Assembly: GCF_921293095.1 (NCBI RefSeq)
Contig: NC_060251.1
Span: 88,026,566-88,090,565, forward strand
Direction: 5' to 3'
DNA from: Ischnura elegans
Lineage: Eukaryota > Arthropoda > Insecta > Odonata > Coenagrionidae
Length of the DNA stretch: 64,000 bases
Below, piece after piece: positions 34,976 through 47,000 of the stretch. Position 1 is the first letter of the stretch, and each line of letters opens with the position of its first letter. A model generated the notes under the pieces. That model had not been told where the DNA came from, did no database searches, and saw only the letters and a list, made by a program, of their open reading frames with translations. Position numbers and translations under genes: made by a program.

Positions 34976-37472
34976 ATTATCATTTTTTTATTTTCTTCTT
35001 TTTTTGTTAGTCTGGTAAATTAAAATCTTTAATCGGGGGGTTAGAATTAAAATTAAGCTGTTTTCAGATTTTCAAAAAAGTAAGGGGTGTAAAGAATGTA
35101 ATCGGAATAACGAGATTGGCTTTGTTACTAGTTGCCATTTTAAGTCTTACGGAGCTTTAAGTTCTCTAAGGCTAGCAAAATAAATAACACATTGTTGATT
35201 ATAACATTTTATTGGGGTTTTAAGATCCCATTACAAAAATAGCGTAACAAAATATTGAAATCACAAAATATTTTTTTCCATAGGTATGCCAGCAGTGTTT
35301 AAACTCTTTCAATTGCTTGGCAGTTGGTTGATGTCAAATCTCCTGGAATATGAATTCATGTTTTATTTTCTTTAAGAATGATGGCAAGAAAATATTTATT
35401 TACATATATTTACACATAGGCACGAAGTATGAAGTAGAGCGAACTCATTGGAACATAGGACAGTTATCCGCTCACGGAATCGTTTTCTAGATTGGGATAT
35501 GGATCGCATGAAGAAGAGCATGCATTGGTTTGTTTACCTCAAGTCAGTCGTCCCTAACATTAAGGGTTTGTATTGTCACTGAAAACTCCGAGCATGTTAT
35601 ATCTAAGATCGATAAGTGGAAACTGCGAAGTTGAAACAGAGCCTTTGTTGGATTCGTGCATCATAGAGTCAATATTAAGGTAACTCTCGTAACTGTACGT
35701 CACTTGGTAACTTCTGTATCCCTTCATGGGAAGCTTGGTAACTAATTTCACCTGAGATAGGCAGTCCAGGCTGCGCAAATGGTAACTTATGATCACTATG
35801 ACCACTCGTATTTGTTAAGCTTGACGTATTTTCTTTGAGTAGCCGTAGAGATAAACTCGCAAATAACGTGCGTACCTAGATTTTTATCTCTCCTGCCAGG
35901 ATTGCTTATTCCCTAATGGAAATGGGCTAACTATCTTAAATTTACTCGCTCCATTGATTTCGGAGGCAACGTTTTCTGGTAACTTCTTATATGGCTGGAG
36001 AAACAAATTAATCTCTACCTTGCAGTTCTTTATCTGATCTTCACTTCGTTCTTCGTGTTAATGAATTGGCAAAATTCGCCCTTGCGTTTCATCGGCACAA
36101 GATCTTTCAATGGATATTTTTGAATGGCTGACGTTATTACGTGGACCGCTACGTTCATTAGCACCAGAAGGTTTATTTTTTTCGCCTAAATCTCTGCTCA
36201 AAGTGCCTACTCGATCCGCTTCCGTAACTGTGCATGCAATTATATCTCCCTGCATCCAGCGGGATAAAGATTCTGTCCTTGGTGGAGGGGTGAAGGTCGT
36301 GAAGATGAGAGGGAAAGGGGGGTTGCGGAGGACAAGTTCAGGTCGAGATCTAGCCGGGTTGCCACATCGCAAGGGTGCTGTAATTAAGGCGAGGAGGCGT
36401 GCGAGAGCTGTGCTTCAAGAGATGCCCTCGGGAACCGCCTCGCTGCCCGGGCATGGAAGTGGGACAGGCGGTCTAGTTGGATTAAGATCGTGTGAATGGA
36501 AAGAGAAAGATACATATGGGCATGCTTTATCCTAAAACTCGACTAATCCACGGTGGTTTTGGGATTTTCTTTCGTCACGAACGCGCTCTCGCCGGTCAGT
36601 CCCGATCGTATTCTTGTCCTAGGTAAGAAGAGGCGTCATTTACGCAAAGTTGGGCTGTGTCAGGGGCCGTCCCATCTTGTGATTCTAAATCACGGGAATT
36701 ATTTAGGAAACATCTCTCATAATCTCGATTTCACACGAGACATGATAATGAGACGAATGGTAAGAGAACAGAAAGTCGCATTAGTTTTATTTGGAGGTAA
36801 CAAAATTATTAGTCTGTTTTTAACAGTCATAATTGGCATTTGAAAAGTTGTATCAAGTTTAATACAAGCTTATAGTTTGTTTTGCGGTCAGTTATTCGAG
36901 GTTATTTCTAAATGTTAAACAGAACAATTTGGAGATGGTAGATTTTTTTCGCAGAAAGCAGGGGAAAATTTTATACCACATGATGAAAGTGATTATCGAA
37001 ATGACGCCTCTTCTGAATGCGTGCAGCAGGACTGGAAAGTAACTTAATTGTGAACTAAAACCGCTGATAATTCAAAATGGAAATTCCAGATATTCAGGCG
37101 GGCGCGAAATACTATTTCTACGAAGGAATCTAGAAATCATATCCTGTAAGGCCGTATACACGAAGCCTTTCAGTCTACATTCTGAAGAACATGCTAATGT
37201 ACATTGAAGTGCCTGGCCTATTATGACCATAAACATAGAATGTGTAAGATCATCTAACCGTTAGAAAGCGTTTCCAAAAACTTCCACGTCTTCGGTAAGA
37301 GCACTATGCGCCACTTTGTAGAGAGAGATATTAAGCTTTGATTTTTTTCTTATGTGAACGAAGAAGCGAATTTGAATTAATGTTTGAAAATGTGGTCCCG
37401 CTTCAATCCCCACCGATCGCTAGTCGTGGCCACGTCTAAATCAAAATGGAGGTTTCTTGGCTCGCAGTCTAA
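34976..37472. other. No supported gene; GC-richer patch
   Basis: 36240-36500 is GC-rich and includes a 141-codon frame starting at 36110. Its translation has no motif and there is no supporting splice structure. Confidence 0.4.
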
Positions 37473-37695
37473 AGGCCTGTTTACACGATACATTAACACG
37501 TACGAGTTTGTCTGTTTCCACGAACGATATTTGTCGACCGGAACGGAACTTGTACGAATGCATAAACCAAGTTATAACAGGTATTATGCATTCGTACAAG
37601 TTGGGTGGTTACACGGTGCATGTTCGTGTTTATTCACGCGTTCAGACATTTAGACATTAACTCGCACGGATGAATGTAAACGTGTAAACAGACCT
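37473..37695. mobile_element. Harbinger-like MITE variant, downstream of the cuticular gene
   Basis: The ends are AGGCCTGTTTACACG and CGTGTAAACAGACCT, related in style to the AGGCCGTTTTACACGG family. TAA precedes the left end but TGT follows the right, so the target duplication is not intact. It contains TTTATT at 37629-37634, an AATAAA on the strand of the cuticular gene, 282 bp past the stop. Confidence 0.6.
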
Positions 37696-37915
37696 TGTTG
37701 GCTGAATGATCGTCCTCTGTTCTACGTTCACGTAAAAGACCTTAAGAGGGATAGAGAGAGAGTATTGGGAGAGTATTTTTAGTAGAGGGGTGATAAGATG
37801 AGTGAGTGTGCGAGTGATTATTATTACCGCCTAACATTGAGTGAGTGCTGTGTGGGATAGGAAGTGCGATGAGTCGCGCCAACTTCTTCGATCCGCCTGC
37901 AGAGACGCTGGTGTC

Positions 37916-38206
37916 TCAGTGGGTGACGGTTCTCTTGGCGAGAAGGGCGACCTTGGGCTGGGCCAGCACTGGCACGGCCGCGTGGGCCGCGACCTTGTGC
38001 ACCGTTGGTCCGCTCTTGTGCACTGTGGCGTGGAAGCCGCTCGCCCAGTCGGCCGTGTAGTCGACGGTTCGCACGCTGCCGTCGGGTTCCACCAGGCTGT
38101 ACTGTCCGGTCACCACGTCACCGTCGCGCTGTTCGTGCTGGTGCTTGATGTCTCCGGTGTGGGGGTCGTTGACGCTGTACTCGAAGGCGTACCTGGGATG
38201 GTCGTT
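37916..38206 (-). CDS. Exon 3 of the cuticular protein: RR-2 chitin-binding domain and C-terminus
   Basis: The exon has 96 codons plus TGA. The 3' splice acceptor CAG is at 38207-38209 and the first codons read Asn-Asp-His-Pro-Arg-Tyr. The extended RR-2 consensus is intact: paired aromatics (YAFEYSV), the His-rich segment around [13 protein letters not shown], then [20 protein letters not shown] and [16 protein letters not shown]. The tail is basic and Val/Ala-rich and ends KRTVTH. No frameshift or internal stop is present. The first canonical AATAAA downstream on the minus strand is at 37629-37634, inside a MITE-like element. Confidence 0.92.
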   Translation of the reverse strand, partial: NDHPRYAFEYSVNDPHTGDIKHQHEQRDGDVVTGQYSLVEPDGSVRTVDYTADWASGFHATVHKSGPTVHKVAAHAAVPVLAQPKVALLAKRTVTH

Positions 38207-41200
38207 CTGAGGCCGTAATGAAGAGAAATGAACATATCAATATAAAGATTTATTTTTGAGTATTAAAAAAAGTTTCAGTATTTCATAAGTACCTTGGCTC
38301 AATGATTAATTCATCTCTTGATTGTGACAAATACGTTAAAATTCTATGTGGCATAGCTAAAACAACATTCTGGCAGCTAAATAGTTAAAATCGATTAGTA
38401 TTAGCTAAATTGATCCATAAAGACAGTCTCTTGACACTCAGAATAAAAATGATGCAGTGCTAGGTAGCAGGGGCGCAGCTAAGAATTAAGGCTAGGGGGG
38501 TTTTTAGGAGCAACTGATACTTAGGGGTGTGGAGGTATTGCATACCCGACAGGGTAAGCAGGAGTTGCGGCGGCTCTCCTTCAGAATTTTTTTAAGAATA
38601 ATGGTTCAAAATGGCGAGTTTTACGGCTTTCTGAGGGATATTTGATTAATCCTAGCACTATTCTATAAGTAATACTGATCCAATTAAGTAAAATGGATTA
38701 AACTTAAAAATTACTTTGAGCTGTAGGGGGGGTTTTATCCCCACAAACCCCCCTCGCTTGCCACTGCTATGTAGAACCCGATTTATTGTACGGAAAGAAA
38801 AAGTCAATGAAAAGACTGAAAGCAACAAAAATGTGGTTCTCAATACAGCTGCTAAAAGTTGCATGGATCAAGAGAGTTTCTAACATTGATGTTCTGCCAA
38901 GAGCACGCCTTGATCGCTCTCCAAGGAAGTTAATTGAGAAGAGGAAAATCTCATATCTTGGCCACATTCTGGGAGGGAAAAAGTAGGAAATCCTCAGCCT
39001 GATCTTGGAAGGGAGAGTTGAAGGAAAGCGCCCAAGAGGAAGAAGAAAATGTTCATGGGCACAAAACGTTTAAGATTGGACAGAAATTAGATATACTTGG
39101 GACCTATTTCAACAGGCAAGAAAGCGATGCCCCAGCAGCCAATGCAATGAATAGTATATGTCATCAAGATGAAGATTTTATTTTGAAATATCGACTCACC
39201 ATTTTTCCTTATTTTATGAATATTGTAGATTTATAATGGTGCATAACATTATTTTTTATGTAAAGAAACAGCGTCACATTTAGTATGTAGCCAACATGAA
39301 ATAGACTGTTGTATCAGTAGCTCCGAATCAATATCTCGCTATTACCATCATCATAGAAGTGTTTAAATTATTGCTAACCTGCTTCACGATGGCAGAAGTA
39401 TAAAGACAAAAGAATTGACGAATAAATAAATTTTGGCTTACCCTTGATCCCTAATAATTAATAAATTAAAAAAACAATTTGTAATTACATTATTTGCATG
39501 CCTTTTGAAATCAGTTATTGCCACTTGCGTGTTCATAGCCGTAGACTCCTATTGTGTTCCATTTTGAACTCCTTCAACTTTGCCAATAGATCGAATGAAG
39601 AACTCAATCGATTCTTATTCCCTTTGCTGTGCTTCGCAATCAATATCCTCACGTACGAGTCGAGCCTAACATTCGACTGCAATAACAGTCAACATCGACG
39701 TGTAAAACCAGGTTATCAGTGATACAATAATACTATCGAAATTTATATCGAAGTCAATAAAATAATTAAAATGATTGGAAGATCTGAACTCTTGTACTCA
39801 GGACATGATTCTTACGAGTTGAAGTTGGAGAAATCTATTCATTTTCTGAAATGTGTCTAGAAAACATCCAAGGGCTAAGAAATATTGTTTTTCCTCTTGA
39901 AGAGAACAAGTTCATGATTTCATTGCTTCGCGAATCAGTTTTTTAACTTGAAAAAATGGGTTGAAAATATTCAAGAACTGTGAGTTACAGAAAAGTAAGA
40001 CGTATTTAAAAGCAAAGTTGGTATCGCTGGTTTTATTTAGCCTTACTACTATTATAGTATAACTACTAGACAGTCAAAGATAATTTATTTGGTGCGGACA
40101 TTTATTTTTGGTAGGACATAAACGAAGGAATACGGGAGATGCTGTGTAGAACGCAAGTAACGTAAATCGTTTTTCCTCATGATGGCTATATAAATTTGGA
40201 AAATATATTCGATACTTTACATGTTTACACGATAGTTTATAATTCATGTTGCTACATTTCTGTGAGGAAGTTGACGGTTTATTTGATGCATCTTTACAGA
40301 TGTCTGAGTTGTTGTAGAGAAATGCTGTTCTGCTCGTAATATGCACTTCTCACGCTGCTTAACTGCCCTCATTTATTGCTGAATAGACTTATACGGCATC
40401 ATCATACGTCTGATGCTGGTGCTTGTAATTCATAATAACACCTTTACTGAGAAAGTTATTGCTGCTTGGCGTTTCACTGCTTTACTTCCGCGACATGACT
40501 AACACATATTTTATATCTAATGAATGCCCTGAAAAGGTGAAACTCATCATATCAAGAAATGTTAGTGCTCCTACGAGTAAAGGTGATTTTTAGAATGAAT
40601 TTCAATCATCTTCATTCTAAAATCTTGAAGTGTGTGGACGAATTTCACACGCAATAGGTGGGACTCGAAACTTATCAACGTGTATGGCTTGGGAGTAAAT
40701 AGAATAAGTATTTTAATAAATAATTGCTTAACAAAAATTTGTAACTTAAACAATTGTGAAATTGTAATAATGCTTATAAAATAATTAAGTTACAAAAATT
40801 ACCGATGACGTTGATAAGAATTCTAGATTTCTTTATTTTTATAAATATGCATCCCATTATATTTCATCTTGGACAAATCTGATGAAGTTGTGACTCTACG
40901 GGTCCTGGATATTTCACCGTGTGATTTCGACCCCCATTTGCCTAAAAATGTTGGATACGTTTTGTGAAGAAGGTAATAAGGGGATTAGAAATTACCTCCC
41001 TTTCTTTTAGTGGTGAAATTACTCGACAATGCCTCAGTCTAGTGTGGGCTCTGACTTCACCGAAAGAATCTAACTTTAGGCTGTTATTCGTGGTGTGTGA
41101 TGGGATTGAACAACCATCGTTCACGGGGCTTAAATAAGTATCACTTTAGCTCTTCTATGGTCTTTAACAGTATTTTACTGCAGATACTTTACGTGGAAAG

Positions 41201-42674
41201 GTCAATAAAACCCATAAAATGGCATCTTCTACTAGTACCCTGTATTCTCCGAGTTTTTCTTGTCGAGCCTCTTCTACATAAAGGCGCATTTAACTTATCC
41301 ATTATCATTTTCTCTCGTCGCGTTCATTTTGGACTATTATGTTATTGAATCGGGCTTGGGCAAAGTTTTCTCGACTCTGGTCGTTGAATCGATTGAGGGT
41401 TTTTCATCCTACTTTGAGAGAAACTACTTTGGTCGGAGAGGATTATTCATAGGCAAGTTGAATTTGCTTACGTAGTATTCGACCTGCTTGGCGACCACTC
41501 CTGTCTTCACGGCAACGGCAGGTGCGGCAGCGTAGGAGACGACTGGTGCAGCAGCGACCTTAACGGCGGGAGCGGCGGCGTAAGAGACGACGGGTGCGGC
41601 AGCGACCTTAACGGCGGGAGCGGCTGCGACTCCGATGGCGGCGCCAGCGCCGTAGGCTCCGTATCCTCCGTGAGCACCGTATCCTCCGTAAGCTCCATAT
41701 CCTCCGTAAGCTCCATATCCTCCGTAAGCCCCATGTCCACCGTAAGCGGGTGCGGCAACTCCGTAGGAGGCGACGGCTGGCACTGCGGCCTTAACGGCAA
41801 TAGCGGGTGCGGCTGCAACCTTGACTGCGCTCACGCCGAGTCCAGCTCCATAACCACTGTATCCTCCGTAACCTCCTCCGTAACCTCCTCCGTAACCTCC
41901 TCCGTAACCTCCTCCGTAACCTCCTCCGTAACCTCCTCCGTAACCTCCTCCGTAGCTACCGTAGGCGCTGTAGCCTCCGTAAGCGGGTGCGGCGATTCCG
42001 TATGATGCGACTGCAGGGACTGCGGCTTTAACGGCGACGGCGGGTGCGGCGGCGACCTTGACGGCGCCCAATCCAAGGCTTCCGGCTCCGTAGCTGCTGT
42101 AGCCTCCATAAGAACCGTAGCTACCGTAGGAAGCGGCGGGTGCGGCGTAGCTGTAGGAAGCGACGGCGGGAACTGCAGCTTTGACGGCTACTGCGGGGAC
42201 GGCGGCCTTTACGGCAACGGCGGGTGCAGACACGAAGGAGTTGTAAGAGGCGTAAGCGGGTGCGGCAGCGACTTTAACGGCTGGCGCGGCGTAGGCGACC
42301 TTGGCGGGAGCGGCGACGTATGACGACAGGCCGGCGCTGTAAGACGACAGGCCGGATGCGGCGTAGGAACCGTAAGCGGGTGCGGCAGCGGCGACCTTGT
42401 AGGCGGGTGCAGCTGCGTAGGAAGCTATGGCGGGAGCGGCAGCGTAGGAGGCGTATGCCGGGGCGGCGGCGACCTTGATGGCGGGTGCGGCTGCCACTTT
42501 GAGGGCGGGTGCGGCAGAGTAGGCGGCAAATGCGGGCGCAGCGGCGGAGTAGGCGCTGAATCCTTGGGCTCCGTAGCCGAAGCCATGGTCAAAGCCACAC
42601 TTGACGCCTCCGACGTTGAGGCCGTGGTTGAGGAAGGCGCTGGATGCGGCCACTAGGGCCAGCAGAACTGCAAC
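37916..42674 (-). CDS. RR-2 cuticular protein, Ala/Gly/Tyr-rich (exons 2 and 3; exon 1 not found)
   Basis: This is a secreted structural protein of the cuticle: the RR-2 domain binds chitin, and the Ala/Pro/Gly/Tyr-rich arm is typical of hard-cuticle matrix proteins. Exon 2 is 42674 down to 41472 and exon 3 is 38206 down to 37916; both junctions are phase 0 and the intron is 3265 bp. Exon 2 opens after a pyrimidine-rich CAG acceptor with [13 protein letters not shown], the end of a signal peptide, so exon 1 need supply only Met plus perhaps one residue. About 380 residues of [20 protein letters not shown] and GGYGG repeats follow. Exon 3 gives [20 protein letters not shown] and the RR-2 hallmarks [10 protein letters not shown] and VRTVDYTAD. 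The deduced protein is about 499 residues, long for the family because of the repeat arm. The exon joining is inferred from splice sites, phase and family architecture. No other gene is recognisable in the window, so genomic neighbours give no help. Confidence 0.88.
38262..39220 (+). mobile_element. RTE-type LINE family C remnant in the cuticular intron, split by a hAT-like MITE
   Basis: The plus strand first reads [20 protein letters not shown] (the RTE YLGS segment), then [10 protein letters not shown]. After the MITE at 38468-38766 it continues [16 protein letters not shown], then [19 protein letters not shown] and [12 protein letters not shown], then [14 protein letters not shown]. This is the standard C-terminal order of RTE-clade ORFs, with stops and frameshifts. 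It is antisense to the cuticular gene. Confidence 0.75.
38468..38766. mobile_element. hAT-like MITE nested in the RTE remnant (8-bp TSD, 7 of 8 identical)
   Basis: It begins CAGGGGCGCAGCTAAG and ends CCCTCGCTTGCCACTG, flanked by CTAGGTAG (38460-38467) and CTATGTAG (38767-38774). Excision in silico rejoins the RTE codons for C-Y-V-E-P, the usual residues before LLYG. Confidence 0.8.
41472..42674 (-). CDS. Exon 2 of the cuticular protein: signal-peptide end and low-complexity arm
   Basis: The exon is 1203 bp, exactly 401 codons. The acceptor side (42675-42710 read on the minus strand) is a run of pyrimidines ending CAG. The open frame continues to a stop at 41424, but the last 15 codons start with GTAAGC directly after the codons for VEYY; I read that as a 5' splice donor, so the exon ends at 41472. 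The exon is GC-rich against its AT-rich surroundings. It contains a run of Gly-Gly-Tyr-Gly repeats (about 41866-41950, DNA unit of 12 bp) and a Gly-Ala-Tyr-Gly run (about 41660-41750), both likely to vary in copy number. Apparent reading frames on the opposite strand here only reflect the repeat composition. Confidence 0.88.
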
Positions 42675-42817
42675 CTGCGGAAGAGGAGAAGAAGTTATGC
42701 TTAGTTTTTTGCGATGTTAGGCATACAATTTGTAGACTATTTATACACGAAAGCAGTATTTCACCAGCATTCAATGGAAAGGACGGATTGTTTCATGAAC
42801 TACAATTTTCTGGTAAT

Positions 42818-42863
42818 CTCCATATAAATTGCAATTTTTATAATCTCCATATAAATTGCAAAG
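42818..42863. repeat. Direct repeat with TATA-like core upstream of the cuticular exon 2
   Basis: Two copies of AATCTCCATATAAATTGCAA are separated by a short spacer. Read on the minus strand the spacer gives TTATAAAAATTG, a possible TATA box about 150 bp upstream of exon 2. If exon 1 is close, this could be the promoter, but no convincing short coding exon with a good donor follows it. The nearest ATG with a GT behind it (around 42757-42762) has a poor donor and an out-of-frame upstream ATG. Confidence 0.25.
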
Positions 42864-42864
42864 T

Positions 42865-43979
42865 TTTTATATTTATTTTTTCGTGTTTAAGATCAACTTC
42901 GGAAGTCATATAACTGAGGTTTCACACGGCTACGATTTCAGTTCCCTAACAATTCGCGTTTTCCCTAGGTTCTCACCTCTATTGCACTCTTAGATTGTTA
43001 TATCATTTTTTCACGAGGCGCGAAATTTCACATCTTCAAATTGCCTGTTTTGCTCAATCGGTAGGCAATCTGTTTAGAAATTGAGCTTGGGTATTTTGCC
43101 TCCCCACACCATTTCTTTAAGAGTTCTTACTTTCCCTTACGGCGAAAATGACCGCAGCTGTAGGTCGCCTCCCTTTGATGCATGCTAATAGAATCTCTCT
43201 CGTGGTAAAGGGCTTAAGGTAATTGACCTCTAAACTACCTTTTTCGTTGATGTACCGCATAATTGAAGTCTTCCCCATCTCTTCACACGCCAATCAAACC
43301 AAATTTCGGATTACAGATTCGGGTAGGAGATCGGTAATGGTTCTCAGCTGATTCCAAGGTTCCATCTGTGACAGGTTCCGTCTCTAATGTAAGGCGCTCG
43401 ACGATGGCGTAGTCGAGAGAAGAAAAAAAAACAAGTTCAAAGGATGGATGTTCACTTTCACTTCTGCACTATAGGTACTCTAGGTATACAGCCGGATCCA
43501 GTGAAAAGAGGAAGGATGGAAATATTTCATTCGAGATTGTTCGTACGGTTTAGAGCAACGACACCTCTCGTCAATTGCAGAGCTCCCTATTTTGGCGAGC
43601 TAATAGGGGTTGATGCTTGATATGATGCCCCTAAGCACCTTCGAGCTGTTATAGGTTGTGCGATCTCACCTCTCTTCCGCTTGCCCACCGGCGTTGACTA
43701 TCGTTAGCTCTTTCAACGGGATAAACCCTCAGGGTACAATTTTTGCCAATTTTATAAATGATAGATGCATTGGTGTTAGAAGTGTGTAACTTAATATGTT
43801 AAAAGCCCCTTGTACTATAAACGGGTGATAAAAATCTCCTGCTCTGCTGCTGATAAAATTGTTGAACAAATATTTTCAAATTTTCCCTTATACCTATATA
43901 AATACATTATTTTTTCCGGAGTACTAATTTTCATCAATCAAGTTGTATTTAACGATTTCAAATTCATCGTTGGTATTTC
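42865..43979. other. No recognisable gene; presumed 5' flank or intron 1 of the cuticular gene
   Basis: I searched the minus strand for a short ATG exon followed by a GTRAG donor and found no convincing one. No repeat family assigned. Confidence 0.35.
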
Positions 43980-44075
43980 CGAGTGGAACGATGAATTGAT
44001 AGACATGGTGGGCGAAGAAAGGAAACTTCTTGATGAGATGCTGAGGAGACAGAAGGTTTTGATGGAGCGACCGCG
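43980..44075 (+). mobile_element. RTE-type LINE family A, short internal fragment
   Basis: EWNDELIDMVGEERKLLDEM and LRRQKVLMERP match family A (EVLDMVGEERQLLDE-RRRQK). Both edges are lost. Confidence 0.65.
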
Positions 44076-47000
44076 AAAGTTTTTCACTGCAATATATTTA
44101 TGGGCCCTATTACAGAAATATGCTGAAGTGTTGATTCTGACCCAAGTTAGACTCGGTTGCCACGTTGGTATTACGAGACCTCTCTGGAGTCCCGACTCAA
44201 ATTGAGTCGCCAAGCTCCTAGATGTCCATCGCCATCCCCTCACGTTTTTGAAATGAAACATCTCTCGTAAAAAACTTTAACTTGTCATGATGTGCTCCAG
44301 AAATGCTAGTTTTTCATGAGCAGGAATACAGGAATGTAAAAAGTTTAAATTAATGTATTATTTTGTGTACTTTACTACGGTTATTTTGGCTCAAGTAATG
44401 CGAGTTGAGGTTAGTTTCTGAAATATTTACCTTTGCTGTTGGTAACGATCACAATGCACAAGGTTCCTATTGGCTTACTATTTGCTTTGCAAGGATACCT
44501 AATAATGTTACAATGAATATTGGTGGCGTGGAGAGTTTTCCTACGTCTGATGTTTTGTGTTTTAAAACTATTCAAATGAATAATTTCCAATCTTATCAGA
44601 AGGAGCATTGTACTACTGTTTCCTCGAATTTGTTAACATCGAAAAGGTGTATGAAGTTTAAACCTGAAGATCGTTTAATTCGTATTTCAGTGTGAATGTG
44701 AGTGAAAACTCAAGATTGAGTCAGGTTCCGGACCTAAGTGTCAGGACTTTGGAGGCCACACAGGGCGCTGAAATTGAAAATAGGGGACATTCAATAGGAA
44801 GGCAGCGGAGATTTCAACGACCGGAACCCAGCGAACCACTCTTACTGTGACTCCATCTTCATCACTATTTTTTCCTCTCCCCTTCCGCGACCGGAGAAAA
44901 CAATCGCTTTAGGCGCTTCAAGTGGTTTCGACTGATTCCTCAACTTACCCCCCCTTGCAATCTCCTCCAATTTTTGCGTCAAGATCGGAGAAATGGCGTG
45001 AAATGATGCTGCATGTAATGCGGGATCGGTTTACGAAATTTATTTCCGCTCAATAGAAAGCTGAAATTGCTCGCGTGATTGATGCCTCAATATTTCTCTC
45101 ACGGACTGAATTCCAAAGCCCAAGGCTTCGTTATTTTGTGGATAGAAGTTATTGTTTCCGGAAGGGGTTGTAATAAATTCTCGGCATGGTATGATTGGAG
45201 GCAGTAGCTATAAACGGGCCGTTTTTCTTGATATTATCCTTACGTTAACGTCGCTATAACTATCGAGATGTTCGGTATTCTAACCTTCCGCATGCTTTCA
45301 AGGCTGCGTCATGTATGATATGGGATGAGATTTGAGTTTCTTCTCCCATAGTTTGCCAAGGGGTGAAATCATACTAAGGTTTATCATGATTGAGATATAC
45401 TGTCTCTAAGTATAAATTTGCGTTGGTGTATGTTCACTGAAATGGATTTTTTTGAAAGGAAAAATCCTGATACTTGAAAGGTTGAATGCATCAATTTAAA
45501 AAAAGCTGTTCCGGGGTAGTTCACTTTAGAGGCAAGGGAGTACCGGTCTCAAACGCAAGTGTTGATAACATTCTATCTAGTAAGGCTCAAAATACATTTT
45601 ATTGTGTAATGGAGAACTAATGAGAAACTTTTGAGAGGAATGATTGTTATTTTTTCAGGACTTAGCGACATGATGTACTCCTCAACTCTGAATTTGAATT
45701 ATTTTGAATCCTGCTGGGATTTTGCTTGTTAATGTTTGTCATACTAAATTTTAATTAAAAGAATATATTGGCAAAATGATTTTCTTGGTTATGCGCAAGT
45801 GTGTATTGCAGCCAACTTAACAATCTCAGCTTAGTCAGGCTAATGGTTAACTTATACTTCTGCCCATTAATTTTAATTTTGTCATCAAGTATTTGTGTTA
45901 GAATCAATACTTCTCCGTTTTCATCCATACTTTCATCGATTATGGAAATTTTTTTCAAAACTACCAAATAAAAAGTGATATTTTGCGTTGTAACGGAACT
46001 AATTATGTAGCATATTTCTTTCTATATCAATCTAAAACTGATTCCAAAAATGACTCTTATAAGTAATAATTTTGCACTTGTCGTGTTCGATTTTAGGAAC
46101 TGTAAATGTTGTAACTTCATGACGGCAATTATCTTAATTCTATATTCTGGGAAATTATTAAAGTATCTGACTGATATTTTTTAAATAGGATTTATTTTTG
46201 AATAATTATGCTTCTACTCCCAAAAAAATCTCGTTATCATTGAAAAGAAAACCTCGAAAATAAAACCCGGAGGCAAAAAATACATTTTGAAGGATCTAAA
46301 TAGCATTATGCCCCGCTTAAATCCGTTACTGTAATACGGTTGAACGTTGATGGGTATTTTTCGTTATCCAGAAATCATATTATGATCGAGAAAGGGGATA
46401 ACTATCATAAATTTTAATTCGGTCCTCACTCCGCCTTCTCCATAACTTAGAGGACTGAGAAACTTCATCAAGGTTCGATTTCGATTCTATATAGCTGGCT
46501 CGTCGTAATATATCACTCAAAAAAGGATCCAGAAATCTCTTTGATTTTTTAAATATAGCGTCGCACGCCCATCCACTTTAATTCCGAACAGATTGCCATT
46601 ACTGCCGGCGTCTGAGACATCACCGCTGTACGCCACAGCATCCCGAAATTACAGAGAAAGACTCTCTGCAGGATAATGAGGAGGAGGGTGGAGTCGTAAA
46701 TATTATCTACGTGTTCGAAATCACTTCGTAAAATGGGAAGAAGGAGGAAGGAATGTCATATCGCTAAATGTGTCGTTCGATGCTCGTAAAAACTCTCATT
46801 CGAGTCGGGAGAATTTTAGTCTCCGACCAGCTGACGGTGTTTAAAGAGAGAAGCAAATCGTTATGAATAAAAAATCTTTACTCCTCGTTTTTTTATTAAT
46901 CGGCGGAGCGCGGTCCAAAACCGAATTTAAAATTAGGATGACCTTCCAACCGGCTCAAGGTTTTCCCATCCTACGTCCACCACACTCAAGTCGTCCCTTC

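Larger units (their letters stand above)
38207..41471 (-). other. Intron 2 of the cuticular gene
   Basis: Donor GTAAGC lies at 41466-41471 and acceptor CAG at 38207-38209, read on the minus strand. The acceptor-proximal third holds an RTE-type LINE remnant in antisense orientation (about 38262-39220), itself split by a hAT-like MITE (38468-38766). I recognise nothing in the remainder (39221-41465). Confidence 0.75.

Noticed and set aside
36110..36535. 141-codon plus-strand frame
   Set aside because: No recognisable domain, no plausible start context, and an equally long antisense frame exists over the same GC-rich patch.
41670..42005. Plus-strand and alternate-frame open frames of 92-111 codons over the cuticular exon
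   Set aside because: They are shadows of the repetitive minus-strand coding sequence; the translated Ser/Val repeats mirror the GGYG and AAPA repeats.
42757..42762. ATGCTG followed by GTGAAA as exon 1 of the cuticular gene with an 84-bp intron
   Set aside because: The donor is poor and an upstream out-of-frame ATG (about 42795) would precede it; not enough to call.
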